A stretch of DNA of 64,000 nt from Symbiodinium natans (GCA_905221605.1 CAJNDS010002396.1:196501-260500); one strand, 5' to 3'; counted from the first letter of the stretch, positions 1-10,062 are shown. Numbers and translations are program-made. The notes: generated from the sequence alone by a model not told the origin.

Positions 1-320
1 AGGCTTTGGTGCCTAGGCCGTGTTCAGGCTTCTAGGATACAGACAGGCGCCAGTGGGCACGGCAAAGACACTTTGGCACCTTGATCAATGACCCTAAGCC
101 CCATGGATTACCTTACCCCAAGCCCCAAGACACGAAACCTTAAATAGCCAAACCCTAAGTTTCGAACCCTAAGACCCAAGCTGCGAACCCCTAAGCCCTA
201 AGTGACTAAACCCGAATTCCTAAACGCCACGCCCTCCCACCTCCAACCCCGCAAAGCCCCACCTCCACTCCCCTAAACCCGAAACCCTATAAACCCTAAA
301 CCCTAAACCCCGCGACCCAG
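1..320. repeat. Degenerate telomere-like C-strand tract
   Basis: Repeated diverged copies of CCCTAAA fill this stretch, cleanest at about 290-310. The tract ends in a CCCAG that would serve as the splice acceptor of the exon at 321. No coding sequence is visible. Confidence 0.7.
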
Positions 321-403
321 GCTCAGGAACTGCTGTCTCGCTTGGAGGCAGAGGACCTGCTGAAGCAGCTCGAGACCGAGGAGGACATTTCTCTTGATTC
401 AGG
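321..403 (+). CDS. Short exon, acidic amphipathic helix, function unknown
   Basis: The frame starting at 321 is open for 27 codons after a CAG acceptor. It reads as a leucine/glutamate-rich helix (AQELLSRLEAEDLLKQLE, then an acidic tail ending EEDISLDS). It is followed at once by GTTTAGGG, which offers a GT donor at 404. CCCTAAA repeats lie immediately to the left and TTTAGGG to the right, the flanking pattern seen around the other exons here. I do not recognise the protein. It may be the first visible exon of the gene whose other parts lie between 1.3 and 6.3 kb, but no junction could be verified. Confidence 0.5.
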
Positions 404-448
404 GTTTAGGGTTTAGGGGGGGGTTGGGGGGGGGGGTTGGGGGGGGGT
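404..448. repeat. TTTAGGG copies followed by poly(G)
   Basis: Two G-strand heptamers are followed by runs of G broken by TT. They abut the exon ending near 403 and would form the 5' end of the following intron. Confidence 0.75.
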
Positions 449-469
449 AATTACGTCTATCAATATTGC

Positions 470-731
470 GATCCTGCCCAAAACATCGGTATTTACAGCG
501 CTCTTGCCAAGGGATGTTTGACGTTTTTGGAACAAGACACGCGGTCACAAGTGTTCGTGCCCTTGGCGACAATGCCCAAAAACGCTGGCATTTACAGCAT
601 GTTTGCTTCTCTATACAGCATATTGTGGAAGAAGACACGCGGTCACAAGCACTAGTGCCTTTGGCGAAGATTCCACAACACTGGTATTTGCAGCATGCTG
701 GCCTCTCTGTACACATGTTTGCCTCTTTGCA
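470..731. repeat. 98-bp tandem repeat, about 2.5 copies
   Basis: GACACGCGGTCACAAG occurs at 536 and again at 634, and the similarity continues through a TTGGCGA segment to a GGYATTTRCAGC motif in each unit. A diverged partial unit precedes them from about 470. The long open frame across this area comes from the repeat and carries no recognisable domain. Confidence 0.7.
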
Positions 732-769
732 CAACATAAGCTCAAGAACGCTGTGCGCAGTGTTTCCGT

Positions 770-1010
770 GCGAAAACAGCGCTCGAAAAGCAAGCACTTT
801 CTTGGGTGCCACGCACGCGTCCCGAAAACATCGCTGCGCGCAGTGTTTTCGCGCTCACGAGCACCGAACCCATGGTGTCAATGGTGATTTTGACCATAGT
901 CGAAATGCGTCCCGCGAACGCGACGCGCAAAACCTCGAGTTTTCGGCGTTTTCCTGCGTCCGACAGCGGCAAGACAAGCACGAAAACGCGCGGGGCCGCA
1001 ATGGCACGCG
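770..1010. other. Non-coding stretch with CG-rich imperfect palindromes
   Basis: Several CGAAAAC and GTTTTCG pairs face one another. The clearest is an imperfect palindrome at about 823-851 centred on TGCGCGCA. No convincing coding frame was seen. Confidence 0.4.
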
Positions 1011-1017
1011 TTACCTG

Positions 1018-1262
1018 GTTTCGGGTTCAGGTTTAGGGTTTATAGGGGTTATAGGGTTTATAGAGCCAGCGATCTCTAAATTCTCCCCAATATGCCCCCA
1101 ATAACAGTTCAAACTGCAAGTAGGAGGGAAAGTCGTTTTGAGGCAATAGCGAATCGGACGTAACCGGTCCGGGACTCAGCCTCAGACAGTTCAGACTATG
1201 TACCTTCAAAGCCTCAGCAGCTCTCGACATAACACCTAAACCCTAAACCCTAAACCCTAAAT
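1018..1262. other. Segment bounded by TTTAGGG (left) and CCCTAAA (right)
   Basis: G-strand repeats at 1018-1062 and four C-strand repeats at 1235-1262 face each other across about 170 bp of unique sequence. This matches the inverted arrangement seen at the ends of introns in this window. Confidence 0.45.
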
Positions 1263-1324
1263 AGCGACTCGAAGTCCCACAAAAAGCCAAACAACAAAAG
1301 CTAAAACTCCGTTCAACTCTACAG

Positions 1325-1378
1325 TCCTGAACGCCTTGCATAGGAACACGCACGTCGCGCTGCAGGCTCCTTCACAGA
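1325..1378 (+). CDS. Candidate exon, function unknown
   Basis: An ACAG acceptor precedes an open stretch reading LNALHRNTHVALQAPSQ in the frame starting at 1327, with a GT donor at 1379. CCCTAAA copies lie to the left and TTTAGGG copies to the right. The composition looks coding, but there is no family match and no verified junction. Confidence 0.35.
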
Positions 1379-1785
1379 GTTCATAGGGTTTAGGGTTTAG
1401 CGTTTAGGGAGTTCTCAAAGGAGGGTTTCCCGGGGGGGGGGGGGGGGTGCACGTTCAGGCCTTAAATCTTGCAAGGGGCGCCCTCCTTTGAGTTTGGGGT
1501 GTAGGGTTTTGCTTATTGAGAGCTCAGCTGCAGGGTGCGACTCGCGAATATTTTAAAGCATTCCTGGAGAAAGGGCACCTGCCGTTTGTCTGGTCCGCTG
1601 CACTAACCCCCAAACCCAGCATCCGCAGTCCAGCCCAACCCGAAACTCTAGACCCCCCTCCACCTTAGTTGTGCTTTCTTTTTTTGCCACTACCGGAGAT
1701 GCTTAAACATTAAGCTGCTTATCACTGTCTGAAAGGCGAGTACCCGACCCCTAGACCCTAACGCTAAACCCTAAACCCTAAACAG

Positions 1786-1887
1786 CCCCAAGAGCCGGAG
1801 CCAGCAGGCAAAAAGAAGGCCAAGAAGAACAAAGCCGCCGCCCGGGCCAAAGCCAGTGCCAAGAAGCTCCGGCGGCAAGCAGTGAAG
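1786..1887 (+). CDS. Lysine/alanine-rich exon, function unknown
   Basis: This 102-nt exon starts directly after ccctaaaCAG and ends AAG|GTTTAGG, so the telomere-like heptamer supplies the GT donor. The 34 codons begin PQEPEPAG and then become very basic (KKKAKKNK, AKKLRRQAVK), a low-complexity charged helix of the kind found in nucleic-acid-binding or nucleolar proteins. It probably belongs with the acidic exon at 3348 and those from 3806. Function is not recognised. Confidence 0.6.
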
Positions 1888-2001
1888 GTTTAGGTTTTAG
1901 GGTTTGGGGTTTAGGGTTTTAGGTTTCAGGGTTTAGGGTTTAGGGTTTGGGTTTAGGGTTTAGGGTTTAGGGGGAGGGTTTAAGGTTTCGAGTTTAGGGT
2001 T
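1888..2001. repeat. TTTAGGG-like array
   Basis: About 15 exact or one-off heptamers on the G-strand begin exactly at the donor of the preceding exon. Confidence 0.85.
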
Positions 2002-2495
2002 TGCAATCCCCTGTTTTCGGAGCCCTCAACACTACTGCAGGGGTTGGGAAGGGGAGGGCGGGGTTTTGTTGCAGTGTAGGTTGCGCGAAACCAGGCTTGA
2101 ACAGAGACCTGGTAGGCCTGCTGGAGACGCGGAGCAACCGAGCACCGAGTCCCATTGTATCCTGTGCCCTACTCGACGGTTCATGGGAAGGTAGAGGCAG
2201 CCCGAAATCGTAGAATCGTAGAGCAGAGGGTATCCAGGGTCGATTTCTCGGGCATCCCAACACCCTCCACTCCCCCCAACCGCAAAAACTCGTAAGCCCT
2301 AAACCTTGAGCCCCAAAGCCCCAAGCCTCAATCCCGAGGGTTCATCTCTGGAATTTAAGCCTTCCTAGGTTTTGGTTTTGTAGACCTTAAGCCCCTCAAG
2401 CCCCTAAACACCCTGACAAATCCTTAGCTCAAAATCCTGAAACCCTTTAAGCCGCTAAAGTCCCCAAACCCTCAATCCCTTAAACCAAACCCCAA

Positions 2496-2542
<47 letters not shown>

Positions 2543-2549
2543 CCCCCCC

Positions 2550-2604
<55 letters not shown>

Positions 2605-3285
2605 CCCCCCTCTCCCCCCCCTCTCCCCCCCTCTCCCCCCCCCCCCCCCCCCCCCCCCTCCCCCCCCCCCCCCCAAAACAAAAACACAAAAGCCCACGCA
2701 GGAAGGGCGCGAAGAGCGAGGCGCCAGCGGAGCAGCCGAAGCCGGAACTCCAGGGGGCTGAGGAGGCCCTGGGGTAGAAAATTGTTTGGGAAACCGGCGA
2801 AAGAGCTTTCGAGGCTTTAGAGAGGTCTTTGGGTCGGGTCTTAAGGGTTGCGAGAGAGGTAGGCAAGGTTTAGAGCTGCCATGGAGGGGGTGGGGGTAGA
2901 GAAGGGCTGGATGGACTTCTGGACTATGCGAGAGCAGGCTTGCTGCTGGTAAGGGCTTAGCTTCGGGTACTGGAGGTTCATGGGAACCGGGTTCCAAGTT
3001 GGGGTGGCTAAGCCGCATATATAGATACAGATATAGATACATGTATGATCTGTACTAAGGACATAAGAACTATATATATATATGTACACACACCGAGTCA
3101 CTACATTTAGCTGTTTGGAAGGTGGTTTTGGGTGTTGCTGCGGGGCCGGCGGTGTTTGTCAAAAAGGTCTTAAGGGGGCACCTAAGCTTCAACAATCTTT
3201 GGATGCCAGTGCCAGAGCCCCCTGCAGACACTAAGTCCTTCCAACTTGGAGCTCAGGGGTCCTGCATGTCCCCTTTTTTGCCACC
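2002..3285. other. Non-coding: C-strand repeats and a 177-bp poly(C/T) tract
   Basis: Unique sequence with no coding signal (2002-2270) is followed by degenerate CCCTAAA-like text and then by 2498-2674, almost pure C with scattered T. A short TATATA stretch lies at about 3018-3082. The glycine-rich open frames on the minus strand here are translations of the poly(C) tract. Confidence 0.7.
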
Positions 3286-3347
3286 CTAAACCCTTAAGCC
3301 ATAAAACCCAAAAAACCCCTGAACCCTAAACCCTCTGATCCCCACAG

Positions 3348-3432
3348 CGGCAAAAGGCCGACACAGAGGAAGAGGAGGAGCAAGATCCCCAGGAGGAGAT
3401 CGAAGAGGCCACAGACTTGAAAGGGGTTGAAG
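3348..3432 (+). CDS. Acidic exon (poly-E), function unknown
   Basis: A CACAG acceptor and a GT donor at 3433 (GAAG|GTTCAGGG) bound 85 nt encoding RQKADTEEEEEQDPQEEIEE followed by ATDLKGVE. C-strand repeats sit on the left and G-strand repeats on the right. A similar poly-E exon at 38764-38808 shares the EEEEEQ core and the GGGTTcaAGG end, which suggests a dispersed paralogue. Confidence 0.6.
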
Positions 3433-3487
3433 GTTCAGGGCTTGGGTTAGGGCGAGTTTAGGGTTTAGGGTTTAGGTTAGACGACAG

Positions 3488-3517
3488 CCCAATCCAGCAG
3501 CACCGTTCGCCAGCAGG
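3488..3517 (+). CDS. Possible micro-exon
   Basis: Thirty nucleotides between a CAG and a GGTTTAGGG donor, open as PNPAAPFASR. The only support is the repeat flank and the splice dinucleotides. Confidence 0.2.
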
Positions 3518-3805
3518 GTTTAGGGTTTAGGGTTTAGGGCCTTCGCATGCGGAGACGGTGACAGCTGAACCCGGCAGAAGACAAAAGCGTCGTCATAAGC
3601 CCCCAGAAAGCCCAATACACAGAAAGCCCAATACCCCTCAATTGGGAATTGAGTGTTCAGTCATACGAGGACCTAGAACTCTGCAATATAGTCTAAACAG
3701 AACCTTTACAACGAACCCCAAACTTCCTACGATCCTTAACGCCCTCAGCCCCAAAGCCTCAGCAAGTCCGACCTTGTTCCCTCAAGGCGGTTCCCGAGCG
3801 GCAAG

Positions 3806-3858
3806 AGATCAAGATGGACGACAAGGCCGAGGAGAAGGAGACTGGATCCTCTGTGGAG
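3806..3858 (+). CDS. Duplicated exon 1 (copy A), charged protein
   Basis: The 53-nt exon reads IKMDDKAEEKETGSSVE after two leading nucleotides, followed by a GC donor. It has a clear paralogue at 9457-9509 (IKMDAKVEEKESGSSVE) with the same length and phase. Exon and paralogue are each followed by a paralogous second exon about 470 nt downstream. The exon start is chosen where the two copies begin to match, directly after an AG in both. Function unknown. Confidence 0.65.
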
Positions 3859-4326
3859 GCTGGGGGGGAGGGGGGTGAGGGGAGGAGGTGGGGTTGAGTT
3901 TGTGCGCCAGAGTTCGACTTCGTCCCATTACCTCGAGAATCGTGCATACCCTTCTAAAGGTAGGCATGTCCAAGATGGATGCAGTATATAGGTTACTTGG
4001 GAGAAACATTCAACCCGTAAGACACAAAAACACCAAGCCTTAAAGCCTAGACCTCAACTCGAAAATAGCATTAAGCAAAGCAACCCTTAACCCGAAAACC
4101 CATGGGATGTAGGGCTCGGTTCTTCTGAATTAGTGCTGTTGTTGTTCGGGTTTCTCTGTACCGGTTCTGGTCATACATAAGGGGTCCCTAGCTTGAAACG
4201 ACCCGAAGTGTTCTGTTCTATCCCCCTTTCTCAATCCGGAAAGAAGTAGGTGCCTTGCATTCTTTTTTAATCCACTAGGCTTTGGGTCAGCCTGCAAGGC
4301 CCTTCAAGACGTGTTGTCGCCTTGAG

Positions 4327-4416
4327 GACAGTACCGAGATTCACAGCTCCGACGGCCAAGACTCTCACACGTCGTCGGCACCGTCGGACGAGGAACGAAG
4401 CGCAAAGAAGACTCAG
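4327..4416 (+). CDS. Duplicated exon 2 (copy A), Ser/Asp-rich
   Basis: Ninety nucleotides, phase 0, reading DSTEIHSSDGQDSHTSS and then SDEERSAKKTQ, with a GC donor after ACTCAG. The paralogue at 9979-10062 has the same beginning (DSTEIHSSDGQDSH) and is two codons shorter. Clustered serines with D/E at +2/+3 resemble casein-kinase-2 acceptor sites; that is inference from composition only. It joins the exon at 3806 in frame. Confidence 0.65.
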
Positions 4417-4715
4417 GCGGGGGGGGGGGGGGGGGCTAGGGGCAGAGTAAAACAGCACGCCAAAATGGACCGTCCTACTTAAGAAGCAGTGCCTTGTACG
4501 TATAACTTAGAGAACCCAAAGTATGTTCGTGTGACATACCGTGACATGTTCAGCCTTTGAGCTACTAAGACATCGCCGAGGAAAAGATGCACATGTCCCC
4601 ACCCCCGCCCACCCCTTCCCCATTTCAGCAGCATTCCGTCTTCATAAGCCCTAAACCCTAAACCCTAAAGTGGGTTTGAGGTTTCGGGACCTTCACAACC
4701 CAGCCATATCTGCAG

Positions 4716-4773
4716 GAGCGGTACCAGGTGGCTGCGGAGCACCGGGTGCGTACGGAGGCCCTCGAGAAGTGGG
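4716..4773 (+). CDS. Candidate exon, charged helix
   Basis: After TGCAG the frame reads ERYQVAAEHRVRTEALEKW, with a GT donor at 4774. It looks coding, helical and charged. It lies between the two duplicated exons at 4327 and 6200, but no matching copy was seen between 10062 and 10434. Confidence 0.5.
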
Positions 4774-5007
4774 GTCACCTATATATAGCTTAGGGGTTTC
4801 GGGTTTAGGGTTTAGACCTTAAAGTACTGATACATAGTTAAAGGAGTACACGCGGCCTAGTACCCTAGTTTCCGCTAGGAACTTTCACGCGCAGAAAGCG
4901 CGTAGCCCCCTCTTGAGGCATAGTGGGGGTGGGGGAGGGCGGGGAATGTCCTCTAAACCCCCTGGAGATCCTAAATCCCAAGATCCTAAACCCAAAGCCC
5001 TTAAACC

Positions 5008-5223
5008 TTAAACCCGAGGTTCTTCTACAACTTGGGCCCTCTGGGGCCTCGTCTGATACTCCTCACATTTTAAGTTAAAACCCCCCAACATACTTGGTGC
5101 TCTTTTGGGGGCAGAGTTTATGTACCGGTGCATAAACCTCCAAGTAGGGCTCATGGCTTGAAAAGCACGTCGCCGGTGCAGGGCATTAGGGCTGTTGTGT
5201 GCTAGGGCTTCTTCGGTTTCCAC
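5008..5223 (-). CDS. Uncertain minus-strand open frame
   Basis: A 71-codon frame with mixed composition (begins METEEALAHNSP, contains MSPTWRFMHRYIN). It has no repeat content and no recognised domain. It would be the only minus-strand gene among + strand exons, so it may be a chance frame. Confidence 0.2.
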   Translation of the reverse strand: METEEALAHNSPNALHRRRAFQAMSPTWRFMHRYINSAPKRAPSMLGGFNLKCEEYQTRPQRAQVVEEPRV

Positions 5224-5332
5224 TGTCTCGGCGGCCGATTTAGTACGAGATGAGCTGCCGCATTAGAGCACGGGCCGGCCCAACGATCTCGGTCCAGACT
5301 CACCTGAGTCAAGTAACCCCAGGCCCTGAACC

Positions 5333-5400
5333 TAAAGCCTAAAGCCTAAAGCCTAAAGCCTAAACCCTAAACCCTAAACCCTAAACCCTAAACCCTAAAC
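5333..5400. repeat. Telomere-like array with a variant half
   Basis: Five AAGCCT-type variant units change abruptly to about six perfect CCCTAAA units. The orderly variant-to-canonical switch is typical of degenerate telomere-proximal arrays. Confidence 0.85.
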
Positions 5401-6190
5401 CGGGAGTTGCTTGCTGTTGAGCATGTCGCTGGCAGGACCCGTGTGAGGTCCCAGCGAAGGCGGGGCTTGCACGAGCGACCACGGTTTACCTGTACTGAGG
5501 GGCTGGGTAGTTAAACCTTTTACACTATATATATATATACATACTCTACCTTTTTTAACCTTTTTGGGGCTGGGGTATTCAACCCCTAAGTGCAACACCT
5601 AAACCCTGCAAATCGTTAGCTTACCTAGGAAACCACGTTGTTCCCCTTCTGACGTTGTTTTGCTTTTGAGCTTCCTGTATTTCTTATACATGGTCCGGAA
5701 CGGTTTAGGGTCTGTGGCTTGCAGTTAGGGCGTTGAGGGTTCAAGGCTCAACATCAGCTTGGGGCACCGGCGTTTAGAGGATTTGGGGGTCATCTGTGTC
5801 GGGACGCCTGGACTTCGACCGTAAGCCTCTAAGCCAGGCCCCTTGTGGGGTTCGCGCCGTGTAGAATGTAAGACTTTGACAAGCCTTAAGGGTCCATGTA
5901 CCCCAAAGTCACTCTAATCTAGAAAGCTGTTTTTGGTACGGCCCAAGTACTCCTCGTTTGGGTGCATGGATTTTTTCGGGAAAAGGCAATCCCGTTTGAG
6001 CCTTAGGGCAAAGGGGGTCGGGATAATTGGGAGAGACCTGAGGCTTGGACCTTTTGGTGGGCTAAGGGTTTAGGTTTGAGGGGCTCTCAAGGTCAGGGAT
6101 AGTTCGAACTAGCACGGAAAGCCCTCACATACGGTCATATCCAGTTACAATTACATGTTATCCTACTTGCAAGCTCGAAAGCCTCTCACC
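5401..6190. other. No gene seen
   Basis: Unique sequence with a short TATATA run at 5526-5540 and a few isolated heptamers. No convincing exon was found. Confidence 0.4.
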
Positions 6191-6199
6191 TCCAAGCAG

Positions 6200-6268
6200 G
6201 CTACACAGCACAACTCCGAGCCATCCTTTAACGGTGCCCTTGCCGGCGCGCAAATTCTTGCAGCTTGG
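6200..6268 (+). CDS. Duplicated exon 3 (copy A)
   Basis: After CAG the frame reads ATQHNSEPSFNGALAGAQIL and then AAW, ending by CTTTAGG. The paralogue at 10434-10492 differs mainly in its first third (ATVQQSNECFNGALAGAQIL, then ATW). The FNGALAGAQIL core is identical in protein while its codons differ, so the exon looks to have been selected. Phase 0, compatible with the exon at 4327. Family not recognised. Confidence 0.65.
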
Positions 6269-6279
6269 CTTTAGGCGTG

Positions 6280-7690
6280 TGGCGCCAGCCGTACTTCGAG
6301 CTGTTTGTCACCTCATCAGAGCGGTAGCCAAACAATGATATTGTTGACTTCTAGCTGCGAGTGAATCTTGAAGTAGGCCTTTTGGGTTTGGAGTTGTTTT
6401 GTTTTAAGGTTTAGGGCATGCAGTGGTTTTTTGGCTTCCTTTTCAGGGTTTGCAAGGTTTCGGATTGCTTCCGGCACCTACATTCGGCCAGAAAGATACT
6501 TTTTATTGTTTGCGCGGTTTCTCTAAACGACTGCTGCACTTGAGCCTTTGAGTGGACTCCCTTTGGCTAGAGTATACACGACTGGCTGGGACCGAAAGAA
6601 GTCTAGGCTGGGTCTTGCGTGCTCTCTCTCATGGAATCTTCAGGTTGCTTTTCGGGCAGTTTTAGGCTTCACGATTCAGGAAATAGTCTTCAGCTTACCC
6701 CCCCCTTCCCCCCCCCTCCCCCCCCCCCGCATAAGCCTTATATTGGGCTGACAATATATCATATACCTTCTACTCAGCTTCGATCTAGGCAAAAGTAGCA
6801 CAGGTCGCTCCCCAAGCTGCGGCTTGAACCGTCAGAGTTGCAGGTTCAGGGTTGAGGGGTTCAGGGTTCAGGGTTTAGGGTTTAGGGTTTAGGGTTCGGG
6901 TTTAGGGTTTAGGGTTTAGGGTTGTAGAGTGTTAGTAAGTCAGGGGCGCAGTACACAGCCAACCCCTCGCTAGTAGGGCGCCAAGTGCCCGAGTTCCCTG
7001 AGTTGTAGGTACCCATATATGCTGCATTAAGTAAGAATGAGCACCCTCTTTATCATTGGGATTGCTGCGCAACCTAGCCTAGGACTTTCTCCGAAGTGGC
7101 CAGCCGGAGAAGGAGCCGTGAGATTCGCAGGGGTTGGTCAGAGGTTTGGGGATGTAGCTGTTGAGGCGTTTAGGGGCAGGGGCTGAGAAGGGCTTTGTCT
7201 GGATTGAGTGGTCCAAGGGTTAAAAATGCAGCAGTCTAGTGTCTGGGGTCGAAATCGGGGGTATGCCATATGAGGGTTGATCTAAGCTATCGCAGCTGCA
7301 GGCCCTTTTCGGACACCCTAAACTATGAGTCAGGAATCCACTGAAACTGACACCATGCGAAACTCACCCCCCCCCACCTATGGATAGGTTCCCCCAAATT
7401 CGAGTCCTGTTTGAGGTACCTACGAATACTTCAGTGGCCCTACATGTCGGGTACCCAACAAGAGCCCGGCATTGAGCTCAACTCCATAGGCTATTTCGTT
7501 CTAAGAGAAACCAAGAGCATGGACGCCCAATGTTGGCTCTCGGCCTTTGGGGGGGGGGGGGGAGTACAAGAGGCCCTGAAAGTATCATGTATACATATAT
7601 GTATATAGACTGTAGAGTTTGTATATGCACATGTATATTTGTGCTTGTCAGGCTACATATGGGTATATTGGGGTATACTTAAGGGTGCGA
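6280..7690. other. Non-coding with G-strand telomere-like array and poly(C/G)
   Basis: Contains a C-rich run at 6699-6728, TTTAGGG copies at 6841-6923, a G run at 7550-7562 and alternating TATA/CATA sequence at 7590-7675. No gene seen. Confidence 0.5.
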
Positions 7691-7781
7691 AATGAAGGTT
7701 GATTCTACGGCTTGTTCATCGAAGCACACCTCTATTCCACGATGGGAGTGGATGCTGCAGCTCAAATTTGCGTGATGAATT

Positions 7782-8102
7782 GTGGCTGGGGCCGTGCCGC
7801 TGCAAAGATGGCAGAAAGGCCCTTGCAAGTCTTGCGGCGAGCCAGGGCGCTGGCACTTGTATGGAGATGAGACCAATGCCAAATCGGCAGGCACCGAGCT
7901 GCAGTGGGCGAAGTGCGAGGCTTGCAACAACTACAGTAAGCAGCACGGGAGCTTCCGGAAACATCCGGGCGCAGCAGATGCAGCTGCTCAGCGGTTGGGC
8001 GTGTTGTTGCATCTCTTGCGGGAGTCTCGACAGCCAGCGAGCGGCCCGCCCATGAAATCCTGGGCTTGCGATCTGCCAACTTCAGGCCGGAACGCTGTAT
8101 AG
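7782..8102 (+). CDS. Divergent GATA-type zinc-finger protein or exon
   Basis: The frame is open for 106 codons with normal, non-repetitive codon use. It carries CKSCGEPGRW near codon 15, then LQWAKCEACNNYSKQHG and RKHPG. The second half resembles the C-x2-C...Y.K.HG...R.P end of GATA fingers, with W and K just before the third Cys. The spacing between the Cys pairs, 26 residues, is longer than the usual 17-20, so this would be an unusual member. The listed 5' end is a GTG and a stop lies just upstream at 7776, so the true start is probably an exon boundary near 7760-7805. The frame ends at TAG 8100-8102. Such fingers bind DNA or act in protein contacts; the role here is unknown. Confidence 0.5.
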   Translation: MAGAVPLQRWQKGPCKSCGEPGRWHLYGDETNAKSAGTELQWAKCEACNNYSKQHGSFRKHPGAADAAAQRLGVLLHLLRESRQPASGPPMKSWACDLPTSGRNAV

Positions 8103-8380
8103 GGATGAAGCCGGAAACCCCCAAGCCACGACTCTACACCCGGATTCGCCGAGGGTCCCAAAAGCAAGAGCTCATTTCTCTCCAGAAACCTTAGCCCTAA
8201 TCTCTAAGCCTAAGCCCTAAACCAGAAACCCAACCTCCACACCCAAAACCATAAAGAAAAATCACACCTTGCCTGGACCGAGTTGGGAGCAAACCGAGTA
8301 GCCCGAAGCCCTAGACTTCATATGGCTTTGGGGCTTGAGGTTCAGCGTTTATGAAGGGCTCATCCTGTTTCCCCTAAACC

Positions 8381-8416
8381 TTAAACCTTAAACCCTAAAC
8401 CCTAAACCCTATAAAC
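8381..8416. repeat. CCCTAAA array
   Basis: About five C-strand heptamers or near-heptamers immediately left of the exon at 8444. Confidence 0.8.
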
Positions 8417-8443
8417 CCACCCCAAACTCTAAAAGCCCCACAG

Positions 8444-8506
8444 GAGCCCGTGTGGGCGGAAGCGGCCCGGAAAGGCAAGAAGAGTCGACAGCCACATCGC
8501 CGCAGA
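8444..8506 (+). CDS. Basic exon, function unknown
   Basis: A CACAG acceptor and a GT donor at 8507 bound 21 codons, EPVWAEAARKGKKSRQPHRR and R. A loosely similar exon occurs at 11745 (EP...VWKGKSKSWPPH). The exon sits between CCCTAAA on the left and GTTGGTTTGGGG on the right. Confidence 0.55.
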
Positions 8507-8531
8507 GTTGGTTTGGGGTTGATGTGAGAGG

Positions 8532-8579
8532 AACCCTAAACCCTAAACCCTAAACCCTAAACCCTAAACCCTAAACCCT
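8532..8579. repeat. CCCTAAA array (about 7 copies)
   Basis: Nearly perfect tandem C-strand heptamers inside the intron between the exons at 8444 and 8805. Confidence 0.9.
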
Positions 8580-8804
8580 GGGGGCTTGAGTGCTTTTGAA
8601 AAGGTGTAAGGACCGAAGAGTTTTGCAGTTGTTGAGGGGGTGGAACAGTGCTAGACCTTCAAAATCGGGTAGTGGCTTACGGCCAAAGCCCCCAAATTCC
8701 TGAAGCTTTCATGGGGTCTGGGCGGCTTGGGTTTAGTGTTTAGGTATAGCCACCCTAAACCCTAAACCCTCAATGCTGAAGCCTGGAAGCACCTAAGGTC
8801 CCAG

Positions 8805-8858
8805 CAAAAGGAGCAGAAGGAGCCCCAGGCCTCCGCGGAAAGCTCCGTCCGGGCCAAG
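8805..8858 (+). CDS. Charged exon, function unknown
   Basis: A CCCAG acceptor and AAG|GTCCAGG donor bound 18 codons, QKEQKEPQASAESSVRAK. The open frame also extends upstream (AEAWKHLRSQ) to 8775, so an earlier acceptor is possible. CCCTAAA lies left, GGGTAGGGTTTGGG right. Confidence 0.5.
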
Positions 8859-8859
8859 G

Positions 8860-9400
8860 TCCAGGGGGTAGGGTTTGGGTTTCAGGGGTAGGTTTGAACT
8901 TTTTTTGCCTGTTTACCCCTAATCCCGATACAATCCTTATGATGCCACAAACATGTACTGTTTATAGGGCCGCCACAGTTTGGGGCTGGGGTGGTTGAGG
9001 TTTCAGGGCATCTTTTGTGTTTTTTGGCTTGCTTTGCATTGAGGGCTACAGCCCTGATCATTGATGGTTTCGGCGGGGGGTGCATGGGCCTTGGGCTTTG
9101 AAGTGCCAAGCGCCCCTCGCGTGAAGTTCAACTTCAGGCAGGACAGTCAGGGGCTGTTCATCCCTGAAGCTTGGGTTGTTCCCCCTTAGACTCACAGTCC
9201 TGACTAGCGGGTATAATTAGCCAACTTGAAACATGAACCCTGAAGGTTTACTCCCCAGAAGCTCCTTCGTCACCGGGACATGAGCCGTGCCCTAGGGTTC
9301 GTTTGATGCACGCGCTTCGCCCTCCGACCTTCATAGGGATCATATTACCCCCCGATTACAGCCCCTAATAAGGACTGCTAGTATAGTGGGGAACATCCCC
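8860..9400. other. Intron-like sequence, no gene seen
   Basis: Starts with TTTAGGG-like text and closes with CCCTAAA-like text at about 9402-9420, ahead of the exon at 9457. Confidence 0.4.
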
Positions 9401-9456
9401 AACCCTAAACCCTGAGCCCTGGGCGTGAAAGGCAGTGGCAACTCCCCAGCTTGCAG

Positions 9457-9509
9457 AGATCAAGATGGATGCCAAGGTAGAGGAGAAGGAGTCAGGATCC
9501 TCTGTGGAG
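9457..9509 (+). CDS. Duplicated exon 1 (copy B)
   Basis: Paralogue of 3806-3858 with identical length and phase, reading IKMDAKVEEKESGSSVE. Both copies are bounded by AG and GC. The third-position changes relative to copy A exceed the amino-acid changes, consistent with a period of coding constraint. Confidence 0.65.
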
Positions 9510-9513
9510 GCCG

Positions 9514-9570
9514 GGTTTCGGGTTTAGGGTTTCGGGTTTAGAGTTTAGGGTTTAGGGTTTAGGGTTTAGA
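9514..9570. repeat. TTTAGGG array
   Basis: About seven heptamers begin at the 3' edge of the preceding exon. Copy A of this exon is followed instead by poly(G)/GGGAGG sequence. Confidence 0.85.
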
Positions 9571-9837
9571 AGATGATGGGTTTGAGGAGAAGTATCCCGG
9601 CTGTGCCAATTGCCCTTTGGCCCTAACCCGTACAAACCCCTAATTACTACACAGCTCATCGACCTTGGCCTTGAAATCCCTACGGGAGCCCGTATCCCGA
9701 AATTCCAAAGCCAAGCACTCTGCTTCAAACCCCTTAGCTGCGGAGTAGGTAACCTTCAGTTGGCTTCTTTGTGGCGTACGAGAACCCCCTTAAGCCGAAA
9801 GGTTAGCCCCTTTTTTCCCATAGAAGTAAGACCCCCT

Positions 9838-9920
9838 ACCACGACCCCCCCCCCCCCCCCCCAAACCACCTAAAAAAACTGAGCCAGTATGAGCACCCCT
9901 AGATATATATATATATATAA
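9838..9920. repeat. Poly(C) plus (TA)n compound microsatellite
   Basis: A run of about 17 C is followed about 40 bp later by ATATATATATATATATA. The same pairing recurs at several other positions in the window. Confidence 0.8.
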
Positions 9921-9978
9921 GTAAAAATATTATCTAGACCCCTGGTTCAAGGTTGTCGGGTTTAAAGCCACCCCGGAG

Positions 9979-10062
9979 GACAGCACTGAGATTCACAGCT
10001 CCGATGGCCAAGACTCGCACTCCTCCTCCACGTCGGATGAGGAGCGTTTCAAGAAGCCTGAG
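9979..10062 (+). CDS. Duplicated exon 2 (copy B)
   Basis: Paralogue of 4327-4416: DSTEIHSSDGQDSHSSS, then TSDEERFKKPE, phase 0, GC donor after CCTGAG. It is two codons shorter than copy A. It follows exon 1 of copy B after a 469-nt intron; copy A has 468 nt, but the two introns share no obvious sequence. Confidence 0.65.

Noticed and set aside
2455-3042. 195-codon glycine-rich minus-strand frame
   Set aside because: It is a translation of the poly(C) tract.
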